Shown here in pieces: positions 9,307 to 17,489 of a stretch of DNA of 64,000 nt (the first letter of the stretch is position 1; each line of letters starts with the position of its first letter). Below the pieces are notes generated by a model. That model saw only the letters and a list, made by a program, of their open reading frames with translations. It ran no database searches and was not told where the DNA came from. This DNA is from Hyphomicrobiales bacterium (GTDB lineage Bacteria > Pseudomonadota > Alphaproteobacteria > Rhizobiales > Rhizobiaceae): NCBI GenBank assembly GCA_011087605.1, contig JAALLE010000003.1, positions 1 through 64,000 of the forward strand, given 5' to 3'. The translations under genes were made by a program, and so were the position numbers.

Positions 9307-10545
9307 ATGATTAAGAAACTCATTTTGGCCGGTGCGCTCGCGCTGGCCGCAACAGCATCAGCCCAGGCTGCCTGCGACTTATCCGGTGGACGTGTGAGCA
9401 TCGTTGGCAACGAGTTCCCGGCCATTCAGACCATTGGCAAGGGCGCCATGTCCTGTGCTGGTGGGGGTGTTGAGGTCAAAACCAATCTGACCGCCGACCA
9501 TCAGAAGATCAATCTTGCCGGCATGCAGGGCAACCCGGCTGAATACACATCTGCGATCATCGCCAATTCTTCAATTGTTGCGCTGATGAACGAAGACGTT
9601 ATCCGCCCGCTGGATGATCTTGTCGCCAAACATGGTGGCAGCCTGAAAAAGAACCAGTTGATCACCATCAGTGGTAAGGTCATGGCCGTGGCATTCATGG
9701 CCAATGCTCAGCACCTGGTATATCGGGCTGACCTTCTGGAGAAAATCGGCGCCCAGCCACCAAAGACCTACGAAGAAATGCTGGATCAGGCTAAAATGAT
9801 CCGCGACAAGGGCATCTTGCAGAATCCGGTTGGCGGCGCTTACAAGGCGGGCTGGAACCTGGCTCAGGAATTCAACAACATGTTCCTCGGCTATGGTGGG
9901 TCCCACTTCAAATCCGGCTCTGCTGAGCCAAATGTCAATTCAGATGCCGGTGTCAAAGCTCTGAACATGATGAAGGCCCTCAGCGAATACATGAACCCTG
10001 ACTTTCTTACTCACGATTCCAACGCAACCAATGCAGAATATCGTGCTGGTAACGTCGCGCTGATGAATATGTGGGGCTCCCGTGCCGCAACCATGACGGA
10101 TGCAGATGGCGTTCCACAAGAAGTGGTCGATGGTTTCAAAATTGCCGGCCCGATGACTGTTGGCGGTGGTTCAATCTCAGCCTCCACATTGTGGTGGGAC
10201 GGATGGACAGTTGCCAAAAACCTGTCGGATGAAGACGCAGAAGCAACATTCGTCGCCATGATGAAGGCAATCGATCCTTCCATCCTGGCGGACGCCGAGG
10301 TCGCCAAACAGGCGGTCTGGCTGATCGATGGCTATAAGCCAACTGCAGCTGCAACTGGTGTGTTCGCTGCCGCTCAGATGAACACCATCCCTTACCCAAT
10401 GCTGCCCTATATGGGATTGATCCATACGGCCCTTGGTGCTGAACTGTCAGACTTCATGCAGGGCAAGGAAAGCGCAGAACAGGCTTTGGCGGATGTGGAA
10501 GCAGCCTATGTAGCGGCTGCCAAAGAAAAAGGTTACCTTAAATAG
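9307..10545 (+). CDS. Sugar-type ABC transporter substrate-binding protein
   Basis: A 412-residue periplasmic solute-binding protein of the family-1 (CUT1, maltose-type) class. A clear Sec signal is present (Met-Ile-Lys-Lys then Leu-Ile-Leu-Ala-Gly-Ala-Leu-Ala-Leu-Ala-Ala, cleaved near Ala-Gln-Ala). The mature part has the typical lobes, including Tyr-Arg-Ala-Asp-Leu-Leu-Glu-Lys-Ile-Gly and a Gly-Asn-Val-Ala-Leu-Met-Asn-Met-Trp-Gly-Ser segment. ATG 9307 follows a GGGAGAAAAT ribosome site; longer upstream starts would destroy the signal peptide. It heads the importer genes to 13631, and an intercistronic hairpin follows it. The solute is unknown; the neighbouring enzymes suggest a hydroxylated or sulfonated small molecule, which is inference. 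Confidence 0.87.
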   Translation: MIKKLILAGALALAATASAQAACDLSGGRVSIVGNEFPAIQTIGKGAMSCAGGGVEVKTNLTADHQKINLAGMQGNPAEYTSAIIANSSIVALMNEDVIRPLDDLVAKHGGSLKKNQLITISGKVMAVAFMANAQHLVYRADLLEKIGAQPPKTYEEMLDQAKMIRDKGILQNPVGGAYKAGWNLAQEFNNMFLGYGGSHFKSGSAEPNVNSDAGVKALNMMKALSEYMNPDFLTHDSNATNAEYRAGNVALMNMWGSRAATMTDADGVPQEVVDGFKIAGPMTVGGGSISASTLWWDGWTVAKNLSDEDAEATFVAMMKAIDPSILADAEVAKQAVWLIDGYKPTAAATGVFAAAQMNTIPYPMLPYMGLIHTALGAELSDFMQGKESAEQALADVEAAYVAAAKEKGYLK

Positions 10546-10555
10546 GTTATCAATT

Positions 10556-10582
10556 CAGGGCGGCGTACTTGGCGTCGCCCTG
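10556..10582 (+). other. Intercistronic hairpin after binding-protein gene
   Basis: CAGGGCGGCG (10556-10565) and CGTCGCCCTG (10573-10582) form a 10-bp stem with one mismatch and a 7-base loop, ten bases after the binding-protein stop. There is no T-run, so it is more likely an mRNA-stabilising or processing element that raises binding-protein levels over the permeases than a full terminator. Confidence 0.6.
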
Positions 10583-10606
10583 CCTCCAATCTCAGAGGCA
10601 ACAAAG

Positions 10607-11632
10607 ATGAAACATAAGACATTATTCTGGTTCTTTTTGCCCACTGGGTTGGCCATGCTGATCTTCATTGCTGCGCCAATCGTGTCGGTGGTGATGCAGT
10701 CGGTGTTTTTGCCACACGAGGCGGTCTTCGTGGAGGTGGAAAATTGCGGTCCTTTCGGCTGTAAGACGGAAACCACGATCGACCAGGAAGCCACAGCGCT
10801 TTTGAAAAAAGAAGCGCCGCTGGGAAGATTTGCCGGACTGGAAGTCTATTTTGACCGCGGCCATCTGGCGGTCAGCGAAGTGGCCGAAGCGTGGCGTACC
10901 AGTGATGGACTGGGCGAATTTTTTGGCGAACTTCGTGACTTGCCCTTCTATCGTGCAATGGCCTTTACGCTGACCTACACTTTCGTCTGTACCCCTTTGT
11001 TGATTATTTTGGGATTTGCCATTGCTGTGGCAGTCAATTCCTTGCACCGGCATCTCAAGGGTCTGGTCATATTCTTCTCCTTGCTGCCGATGATTGTCAC
11101 GCCATTGGTGGGCTCACTTATCCTGTTCTGGATGATCGACAGTCGAGGCATATTGGGAAATTTCATTTCCTACCTGGCAAATGACCCCGATTTGAGTTTG
11201 AAGGCATCCACCCCGCTGGTCTGGATATCATTGATCGTCTACGGGATCTGGTCGTCTGCTCCATTTGCCTTTGTCGTGTTTTATGCCGGACTGCAAACCG
11301 TGCCGCAGGACACGCTTGAAAGCGCCCAGATTGATGGCGCCACGCGCTGGCAGCAGATCAGGTTTGTCGTCATTCCATATATCATGCCGCTGGTGACCTT
11401 TGTTGCGCTGATCCAGTTGATGGACAATTTCCGTGTGTTGGAGCCCATCATTGGTTTCAACGCTGAAGCGCACGCGACCTCACTAAGCTGGATCGTTCTC
11501 AACGATCTCGGTGGTGAAACACGCCAACTCGGCGCTGCAGCGACAACAAGTGTTTTGACATTGCTCGGGGTCGCGATTCTGCTCAGCCCGGTTCTGGTGC
11601 GCACCTGGCGCGATTTCAGAGGAAGGACCTGA
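10607..11632 (+). CDS. Sugar-type ABC transporter permease (MalF-like)
   Basis: A 341-residue inner-membrane permease of the CUT1 type. The first membrane helix (residues about 5-30) is followed by a roughly 85-residue periplasmic region that contains two close cysteines (Glu-Asn-Cys-Gly-Pro-Phe-Gly-Cys), then five further helices. The cytoplasmic EAA loop that docks on the ATPase is visible as Glu-Ser-Ala-Gln-Ile-Asp-Gly-Ala-Thr near residue 240. It is the first of two permease genes, three bases upstream of the second, in the importer operon 9307-13631. Confidence 0.87.
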   Translation: MKHKTLFWFFLPTGLAMLIFIAAPIVSVVMQSVFLPHEAVFVEVENCGPFGCKTETTIDQEATALLKKEAPLGRFAGLEVYFDRGHLAVSEVAEAWRTSDGLGEFFGELRDLPFYRAMAFTLTYTFVCTPLLIILGFAIAVAVNSLHRHLKGLVIFFSLLPMIVTPLVGSLILFWMIDSRGILGNFISYLANDPDLSLKASTPLVWISLIVYGIWSSAPFAFVVFYAGLQTVPQDTLESAQIDGATRWQQIRFVVIPYIMPLVTFVALIQLMDNFRVLEPIIGFNAEAHATSLSWIVLNDLGGETRQLGAAATTSVLTLLGVAILLSPVLVRTWRDFRGRT

Positions 11633-11635
11633 TCC

Positions 11636-12517
11636 ATGGCAGCCGCCTCTCAAAGAAAACCTGCTACGCTCCAGTTCTTCCTATCGGCATTTGTCGTCCT
11701 TTGGCTGATCGCGGCGGCATTTCCCTTCATCTGGACACTTTGGGGGTCGTTCAAGGTTGAGCTCGACTTTTTCTCCATTTCTGACTGGACCAACGCCATT
11801 ACCGGTGAGCGAACCCAGACCACCCATGGCAGCCCGTTCACTGATGCAGGCTATTACGGCGCATGGATTCAGGAAGAATTCTGGCGCAACGTTCTCAATA
11901 CCACCCTGGTGTGTATTTTTGTGGTGGCGACGTCTTTGACCATTGGGACACTGGGTGGCTATGCGTTGAGCAGGTCAGGATACAAATATGTGTTCTGGCT
12001 GCTGATCATTGCTTTGATTTTCCGCGCCATGCCGCCAATAACTTTGGTTTCAGGATATCTGCCAGTGTTCTTTGATTGGAATGTCTGGGGATTCCTGCCG
12101 ACCGCAATCATTGTCTTGGTTGCGATTAATCAGCCATTTACCCTGTGGATGCTGCATTCGTTCTTTGAGGGCATACCCAAGGAACTGGATGAAAGCGCCA
12201 AAGTCGATGGCTGCACGCAATTTCAGGCATTCCGGCAGGTGATCATTCCGGTGATGTGGCCGGGTGTGGTTACAACGGGGCTGTTCTCATTCCTGCTGGC
12301 CTACAATGATTTTGCCGTAACTTCGATGGTTCTGGCCGAACAGAACCGCACTATGGTTCCCGCAATCGCGGCTTTCCTGGGAACCACCTATACCGAAGGA
12401 AATGTGATGTTTGCGGTCGCAGCCGTTGTCTCCGCAACAGCACCCCTATTTATCCTTGTCATGTTCTTCCAGCGCCAGATCGTCAGTGGTCTGACTGCCG
12501 GAGCGGTCAAGGGATAA
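11636..12517 (+). CDS. Sugar-type ABC transporter permease (MalG-like)
   Basis: A 293-residue permease with six predicted membrane helices, a moderate periplasmic loop after the first (about residues 45-80), and the EAA loop Glu-Ser-Ala-Lys-Val-Asp-Gly-Cys-Thr near residue 187, where the usual Ala is Cys. The C-terminal Leu-Thr-Ala-Gly-Ala-Val-Lys-Gly is typical of the MalG class. It pairs with the preceding permease (3-base gap) and precedes the ATPase gene by about 60 bases. Confidence 0.87.
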   Translation: MAAASQRKPATLQFFLSAFVVLWLIAAAFPFIWTLWGSFKVELDFFSISDWTNAITGERTQTTHGSPFTDAGYYGAWIQEEFWRNVLNTTLVCIFVVATSLTIGTLGGYALSRSGYKYVFWLLIIALIFRAMPPITLVSGYLPVFFDWNVWGFLPTAIIVLVAINQPFTLWMLHSFFEGIPKELDESAKVDGCTQFQAFRQVIIPVMWPGVVTTGLFSFLLAYNDFAVTSMVLAEQNRTMVPAIAAFLGTTYTEGNVMFAVAAVVSATAPLFILVMFFQRQIVSGLTAGAVKG

Positions 12518-12578
12518 GGCATCGTTTGATGCTGCAATTAGATAAACGCACCAAGGGTGCAAATTTGAAGGTTGAGAA

Positions 12579-13631
12579 ATGGCCAGTATCAGTCTGAAAA
12601 AAGTCAGCAAACGCTGGGGAGATTTCGTCGGCGTTCAGGAGTTTGATCTTGAAATTGCCGACCAGGAGTTTCTCGTTCTTTTGGGACCGTCCGGGTGCGG
12701 TAAAACAACCGCGATGAGGATGATCGCGGGCCTGGAAGAATCCACCTCCGGCGAAATCTGGATTGGTGATCGAATTGTCAATGATCTTGAACCGAAGGAC
12801 CGCGACATCGCCATGGTGTTCCAGAGCTATGGTCTTTACCCGAACATGACGGTTTACGAGAACATTCGTTTTCCACTGAAAGTGCGCAAGGTTGATGCAT
12901 CAACTCATGCAGAGCGGGTGCAGCGCGCCGTCGACATGGTGGAACTGAACGACTTCACCCATCGTCGTCCGGCAGAATTGTCCGGAGGTCAGCGCCAACG
13001 TGTCGCATTGGCTCGCGCCATTGTGCGTGAACCTACCGTGTTCCTGATGGACGAACCTTTGTCGAATCTTGATGCAAAATTGCGGGTTTCGACCCGGGCA
13101 CAGATCAAAAATCTGCAAAATACTCTCGCCACAACCACAATCTATGTAACTCATGACCAGATTGAAGCCATGACACTGGCCGACCGTGTGGTTGTGATGA
13201 ATGCAGGTGTCGTGCAGCAGGTTGGCACGCCAGTGGATATTTATGATCATCCGCAAAATACGTTTGTGGCCGCCTTCATTGGATCGCCGGCTATGAATCT
13301 GATTGACGGCACCATCGAGGACGGAGTTTTTACCGGGCCGAATATAAAGATCCCCAGGTTGGGTAAGTCGTATAGTGGCAAAGTCACGCTTGGTTTCAGG
13401 GCTGAGGACGCCAGTATCACGGACGAGGAAGCCGATTTCGAAGCGCCGGTCTATTCTATGGAACTATTGGGTGAGGCGACGATGGCTACGGCCAGAGCTG
13501 GTGACAGCCTGGTTTCGGTAAAAGCCGCAAAAGACTATCGCTGCGAAATTGGCGATACCATGAAAGTTTCTGTACCTCCGAGCATTTGTCATCTTTTTGA
13601 CGGCGAAACCGGTGAACGGCTCCATCTGTAG
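12579..13631 (+). CDS. Sugar-type ABC transporter ATP-binding protein (UgpC/MalK-like)
   Basis: A 350-residue ATPase. The nucleotide-binding domain shows Walker A Gly-Pro-Ser-Gly-Cys-Gly-Lys-Thr-Thr (about 37-45), the Q-loop in Met-Val-Phe-Gln-Ser-Tyr, signature Leu-Ser-Gly-Gly-Gln-Arg-Gln-Arg, Walker B Val-Phe-Leu-Met-Asp-Glu-Pro, and the switch His in Tyr-Val-Thr-His-Asp-Gln. A C-terminal TOBE regulatory region follows from about residue 235. It energises the CUT1 importer encoded just upstream. Its stop is only 15 bases from the single-domain SnoaL gene, tying transport and metabolism. Confidence 0.9.
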   Translation: MASISLKKVSKRWGDFVGVQEFDLEIADQEFLVLLGPSGCGKTTAMRMIAGLEESTSGEIWIGDRIVNDLEPKDRDIAMVFQSYGLYPNMTVYENIRFPLKVRKVDASTHAERVQRAVDMVELNDFTHRRPAELSGGQRQRVALARAIVREPTVFLMDEPLSNLDAKLRVSTRAQIKNLQNTLATTTIYVTHDQIEAMTLADRVVVMNAGVVQQVGTPVDIYDHPQNTFVAAFIGSPAMNLIDGTIEDGVFTGPNIKIPRLGKSYSGKVTLGFRAEDASITDEEADFEAPVYSMELLGEATMATARAGDSLVSVKAAKDYRCEIGDTMKVSVPPSICHLFDGETGERLHL

Positions 13632-13646
13632 TATTGTGAGTAACTG

Positions 13647-14192
13647 ATGTCAGGTGCGCGTCCTCAGCAGGCTTATTTGAGCCAGGACAATAATGCAGAC
13701 GATACTGCCGCCACGCGCGCAGTAATCGAAGGCATGGTTGATGGCCTGAACGACCATCGCATCGCCGATATTGGTGAGTATTTTGCTGACGAATTTCGTT
13801 GGATGGGGAATCAGGGGTGTGGTTTCAAACAGGGATTGCGCGAGTTTCAGGAGGCCTGGCAAAAGCCATTTCAGGCCGCATTTTCCGATAAAGTGTGCAT
13901 TGACGAGGCACGTTTGTTCGACGGTCAGTGGGCCGCAGCTTTTGGCCGCCAGGAGGCGGTGCATTCAGGCGAATTTATGGGTCTGGCCGCAACCGGCAAA
14001 AAGGTTGTCATTCGTTACATGGATTTTTGGAAAGTGGTTGACGGGAAAATTATTGACAATTGGGTGATGGTAGATTTCCCCGGTGTTTTGAAACAATTGG
14101 GGCATGATGTTTTTGCCGGTAAAGGCTGGGAGAACTTGACTGATAATCCGAATAGGGATTTTCGTCCCGACCAACTGCCCTGGAGAAAATAG
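13647..14192 (+). CDS. Single-domain SnoaL-like (NTF2-fold) protein
   Basis: A 181-residue protein with one SnoaL-like domain: an N-terminal helix pair ending in Asn-Asp-His-Arg-Ile-Ala-Asp-Ile-Gly-Glu-Tyr-Phe, a Phe-Arg-Trp-Met-Gly-Asn strand, and the closing strands Met-Asp-Phe-Trp-Lys-Val-Val-Asp-Gly-Lys-Ile-Ile-Asp-Asn-Trp. That last pattern is common to polyketide-cyclase/ester-cyclase-like members. No signal peptide. The gene begins 15 bases after the ATPase gene and ends 61 bases before the second operator, so it closes the first transcription unit. Its reaction is unknown; in this family the pocket commonly binds small cyclic or polyhydroxylated ligands. Confidence 0.75.
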   Translation: MSGARPQQAYLSQDNNADDTAATRAVIEGMVDGLNDHRIADIGEYFADEFRWMGNQGCGFKQGLREFQEAWQKPFQAAFSDKVCIDEARLFDGQWAAAFGRQEAVHSGEFMGLAATGKKVVIRYMDFWKVVDGKIIDNWVMVDFPGVLKQLGHDVFAGKGWENLTDNPNRDFRPDQLPWRK

Positions 14193-14253
14193 GGCGCGAT
14201 AACAACGATTTGGAACTGCACGAAGGAATATATGATCATGGTTTCACAAACCA

Positions 14254-14271
14254 TTTGCATACGTATGCAAA
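14254..14271. promoter_or_regulatory. Perfect palindromic operator, copy 2
   Basis: TTTGCATACGTATGCAAA is an 18-bp perfect palindrome whose inner 16 bp are identical to the site at 9148-9163. It lies 43 bases upstream of the HpsN-like gene start, where it would overlap or follow the promoter and so could repress the enzyme genes 14314-20356. The shared site defines a regulon that covers both halves of the cluster. Confidence 0.72.
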
Positions 14272-14313
14272 GAACCATACTGTTCATAAGATACCTGGCT
14301 TGCTGGAGGTAAT

Positions 14314-15642
14314 ATGATCCGTCACTTGAAAACCGCGCGCAGCGCAGAAGACCGCGCCGAAGACGATGCAAAGGTGCGCAGCACGGTTGAATCCATTCTC
14401 AAGGATATTGAAGTCCGCGGTGACGCGGCGGTTCGGGAATTGTCCGAAAAATTCGACAATTACTCACCGGCGAAATTCAGGTTGAGCGATTCCGAAATCG
14501 AAGCGGCCATGAGCAAGGTGCCAGCCCGCGACATGGAAGATATCAAATTTGCACAGACCCAAATCCGCAACTTTGCCGAAGCTCAGCGGGCGTCAATGAC
14601 GGACATTGAAATTGAGACATTGCCGGGGGTGATTTTGGGTCACAAAAACATCCCAGTGCAATCGGTTGGTTGCTATGTGCCCGGCGGAAAATTTCCGATG
14701 GTGGCATCCGCTCACATGTCGGTATTGACGGCATCAGTTGCGGGAGTGCCGCGTATTGTCGCTTCTGCACCGCCGCAAAATGGTGAGCCGCATCCCGCCA
14801 TTGTGACGGCAATGAAACTGGGCGGCGCCCATGAAATCTATGTCATGGGGGGCATTCAGGCCGTCGGTTCCATGGCATTGGGAACCGAGACAATCGAACC
14901 CTGTCACATGATTGTTGGCCCGGGCAACGCCTTTGTTGCGGAGGCAAAACGGCAGTTGTTTGGCCGCGTCGGGATCGACCTGTTTGCCGGGCCAACAGAG
15001 ACAATGGTGATTGCCGACGACACCGTCGACGCAGAATTATGTGCCACCGATCTGCTGGGACAGGCCGAACACGGCTACAATTCACCAGCGGTCCTGCTCA
15101 CCAATAGTGAAAAGCTGGCCCGACAAACCATGGATGAAGTTGCTCGAATTCTGACCATCTTGCCGACCGCCGATACTGCTTCTACGAGCTGGGAGGATTA
15201 CGGCGAGGTGATTGTCTGCGACACCTATGACGAGATGTTGGAAGTGGCAAACGACATTGCCTCAGAACATGTTCAGGTCATGACAGATCGCGACGACTGG
15301 TTCCTGGAAAACATGACCAGTTATGGTGCCCTGTTTCTGGGGCCGCGCACCAATGTTTCAAACGGGGACAAGGTGATTGGCACCAATCACACTTTGCCGA
15401 CAAAACGCGCCGGGCGATATACCGGTGGACTTTGGGTCGGGAAATTCCTCAAAACCCATTCCTACCAGAAAGTGCTGACGGACGAGGCGGCTGCCCATAT
15501 CGGCGAAATTGGCTCCAGGCTTTGCATGTTGGAGGGTTTTGTTGGCCATGCAGAACAATGCAACATTCGGGTTCGCCGCTATGGCGGGCGCAATATCCCC
15601 TATGGTGAAGCTGCGGAACCTGTCGCAGACGCAGCTGAGTAA
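14314..15642 (+). CDS. HpsN-like dehydrogenase, histidinol dehydrogenase family
   Basis: A 442-residue zinc- and NAD-dependent enzyme of the histidinol dehydrogenase fold. The HisD metal and catalytic residues line up: zinc ligands Gln250, His253, Asp352 and His412, and the catalytic pair Glu318-His319. Segments such as Gly-His-Lys-Asn-Ile-Pro-Val and [10 protein letters not shown] resemble sulfopropanediol 3-dehydrogenase (HpsN), which oxidises 2,3-dihydroxypropane-1-sulfonate to sulfolactate, more than biosynthetic HisD. No other his gene is present. A strong GGAGGT site precedes ATG 14314, and a palindromic operator lies 43 bases upstream. It is followed by an SDR, as in hps loci. Sulfonate as substrate is inference; another 1,2-diol or amino alcohol is possible. 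Confidence 0.8.
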   Translation: MIRHLKTARSAEDRAEDDAKVRSTVESILKDIEVRGDAAVRELSEKFDNYSPAKFRLSDSEIEAAMSKVPARDMEDIKFAQTQIRNFAEAQRASMTDIEIETLPGVILGHKNIPVQSVGCYVPGGKFPMVASAHMSVLTASVAGVPRIVASAPPQNGEPHPAIVTAMKLGGAHEIYVMGGIQAVGSMALGTETIEPCHMIVGPGNAFVAEAKRQLFGRVGIDLFAGPTETMVIADDTVDAELCATDLLGQAEHGYNSPAVLLTNSEKLARQTMDEVARILTILPTADTASTSWEDYGEVIVCDTYDEMLEVANDIASEHVQVMTDRDDWFLENMTSYGALFLGPRTNVSNGDKVIGTNHTLPTKRAGRYTGGLWVGKFLKTHSYQKVLTDEAAAHIGEIGSRLCMLEGFVGHAEQCNIRVRRYGGRNIPYGEAAEPVADAAE

Positions 15643-15710
15643 GGACTGGTGAAAGGTTTTATCTCATGTCACAAGCAGCGGGTTATTCCTCTTAAACTGA
15701 TGATCAATTC

Positions 15711-16478
15711 ATGACCCAACTTCCTCGGACCCCTTCTTTCCAGCTGAACGGCAAACGTGCCCTTGTAACGGGCGCATCGCGCGGTATCGGCCTGGGAGGT
15801 GCCATGGCGCTTGCCGAACATGGGGCTCACGTTGTGATGGCTGCACGCAACGCCGAGGAGATAGGCTCGGCTGCCCAACAGGTACGGGATGCCGGCTATT
15901 CAGCAGAATCCATTTCACTGGATGTCGGGGACCACGAGGCGATGGTTTCGGCGGTGCGTCAATATGGACCGTTTGATATCTTGTTCAACAATGCCGGAAC
16001 CAACGCGCCGATGCCCTATGTGGACGTCACGCCGGACAATTTTGACATGATCACCGATTTGAATCTGAAATCGGCATTCTTCATGGCTCAGGAAGTTGCC
16101 AAAGGCATGATCGATGCTGGCCAGGGTGGATCGATCATCCACACGTCCAGCCAGATGGGACATGTTGGAGGCATTGATCGCTCCGTCTATTGCGGTTCTA
16201 AATTCGGTATTGAGGGGGTGACCCGGGCGTCAGCTATTGAATTGGCGGCCCATAAGATCCGGGTCAATACAATCTGTCCGACCTTCATTCGCACTCCGAT
16301 GACAGCATCCACCTTTGAAAATCCGGAGCGCGTGGCCTGGCTGGAAGAAAAAATCAAGCTGGGTCGCGTTGGCGAAATAGAAGACATTATGGGGGCGGTC
16401 GTTTTTCTCGCCAGTGATGCTTCTGCGCTGATCACCGGCACAAGTTTACTGATCGATGGCGGCTGGACCGCCGACTAA
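15711..16478 (+). CDS. SDR-family oxidoreductase (cluster enzyme)
   Basis: A 255-residue classical short-chain dehydrogenase. The nucleotide-binding Thr-Gly-Ala-Ser-Arg-Gly-Ile-Gly is at about residues 21-28, Asn-Asn-Ala-Gly near 92, the catalytic Ser in His-Thr-Ser-Ser-Gln, Tyr-x-x-x-Lys as Tyr-Cys-Gly-Ser-Lys, and the C-terminal Asp-Gly-Gly-Trp-Thr. It probably interconverts an alcohol and a ketone in the same pathway as the neighbouring HpsN-like enzyme. In hps loci SDR enzymes act on the C2 hydroxyl of dihydroxypropanesulfonate, which offers a parallel but not proof. It is followed within 12 bases by the next gene. Confidence 0.85.
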   Translation: MTQLPRTPSFQLNGKRALVTGASRGIGLGGAMALAEHGAHVVMAARNAEEIGSAAQQVRDAGYSAESISLDVGDHEAMVSAVRQYGPFDILFNNAGTNAPMPYVDVTPDNFDMITDLNLKSAFFMAQEVAKGMIDAGQGGSIIHTSSQMGHVGGIDRSVYCGSKFGIEGVTRASAIELAAHKIRVNTICPTFIRTPMTASTFENPERVAWLEEKIKLGRVGEIEDIMGAVVFLASDASALITGTSLLIDGGWTAD

Positions 16479-16490
16479 AGGATATTGAGC

Positions 16491-17489
16491 GTGACCATCA
16501 AAGGCTTTTCCGAAGAATGGAAAGATTTTCCCGACTACATAATCGGCATCACAAATGAGATTTGGGAAAGTCGTGGCATTGGCACGCTCAATCACTATTA
16601 CGCGGAAGACATTCCTGTTCGCTCTCCGATGGGAATTCAGCATGGGAACCAGGCTGTCATTGCCGCAACCATGGCGACCTGCCACGAGTTTCCAGATCGT
16701 GAGTTGCTGGGTGAAGACGTCATTTGGTCGGGTGATCCTGAATCTGGCTTGCTGTCGTCTCACCGGATCGTTTCGACAGCCACACATTCGCGGGGCGGCG
16801 TTTTCGGACCCGCATCAGGAAAGCAGTTTAATATCCGCATAATCGCCGATTGTGCTGCCAAGAATAACACCATCTTTGATGAATGGTTGATCCGCGATTA
16901 CGGCGGCATTGTTCGTCAGTTGGGGATGGATCCGCGAACCTATGCTGGCCAACTCATTGATTCCGAAGGCGGTAAGGATAAGTGCAGCAAGCCCTTCACG
17001 CCGGATATGGATGTTGATGGTGGATATCACGGCACCGGAAATGACAACCAATGGGGTGCAAAATACGCCGCTGTTCTAACCCGGTTGATGGAAAAGCAAT
17101 TCCACGTCATTCCAGAAGTTTATGACCGGGCTGTGGTCACCGAATATCCCGGTGCGGTCTCGGGCCTGTCTTTCCAATCGGTAAACGGATTCTGGTTGGG
17201 CTTGCGCTCGTCCTTTCCGGATGCGGAGTTCAAGATTCACCACCAGATCGGCATGGATGGAGGCATGTTATCTCCGCGCGCGGCGGTCCGTTGGTCGCTC
17301 GACGGTATTCATTCCGGATGGGGCACATTTGGCAAGCCCACCGGTGCGCAGGTTCACGTTATGGGCATGTGCCATGCCGAGTTCGGACCGTTTGGTGCCA
17401 ATGGTGAAGGCATCCGCCGCGAATATGCCCTGTATGATGAAGTTGCAATTTGGAAACAGATACTAATGCAAAGTGGAGAGCTTTCATGA
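16491..17489 (+). CDS. Tandem SnoaL-like (NTF2-fold) protein
   Basis: A 332-residue protein with two SnoaL-like domains. The first contains Asn-His-Tyr-Tyr-Ala-Glu-Asp-Ile-Pro-Val-Arg-Ser and ends Phe-Asp-Glu-Trp-Leu-Ile-Arg-Asp. The second contains Arg-Ser-Ser-Phe-Pro-Asp-Ala-Glu-Phe-Lys-Ile-His-His and ends Tyr-Asp-Glu-Val-Ala-Ile-Trp-Lys-Gln-Ile. The order and length parallel the tandem-SnoaL gene at 7962-9086. GTG 16491, eight bases after AAAGGA, is preferred; a TTG at 16485 would be too close to that site. It overlaps the following cupin gene by an ATGA, so the two are translationally coupled. Catalytic role unknown. Confidence 0.75.
   Translation: MTIKGFSEEWKDFPDYIIGITNEIWESRGIGTLNHYYAEDIPVRSPMGIQHGNQAVIAATMATCHEFPDRELLGEDVIWSGDPESGLLSSHRIVSTATHSRGGVFGPASGKQFNIRIIADCAAKNNTIFDEWLIRDYGGIVRQLGMDPRTYAGQLIDSEGGKDKCSKPFTPDMDVDGGYHGTGNDNQWGAKYAAVLTRLMEKQFHVIPEVYDRAVVTEYPGAVSGLSFQSVNGFWLGLRSSFPDAEFKIHHQIGMDGGMLSPRAAVRWSLDGIHSGWGTFGKPTGAQVHVMGMCHAEFGPFGANGEGIRREYALYDEVAIWKQILMQSGELS

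Noticed and set aside
14314-15642. Histidinol dehydrogenase for histidine biosynthesis
   Set aside because: No other his gene is near, the gene is under an operator shared with transport and SnoaL genes, and the sequence resembles HpsN-type catabolic members.
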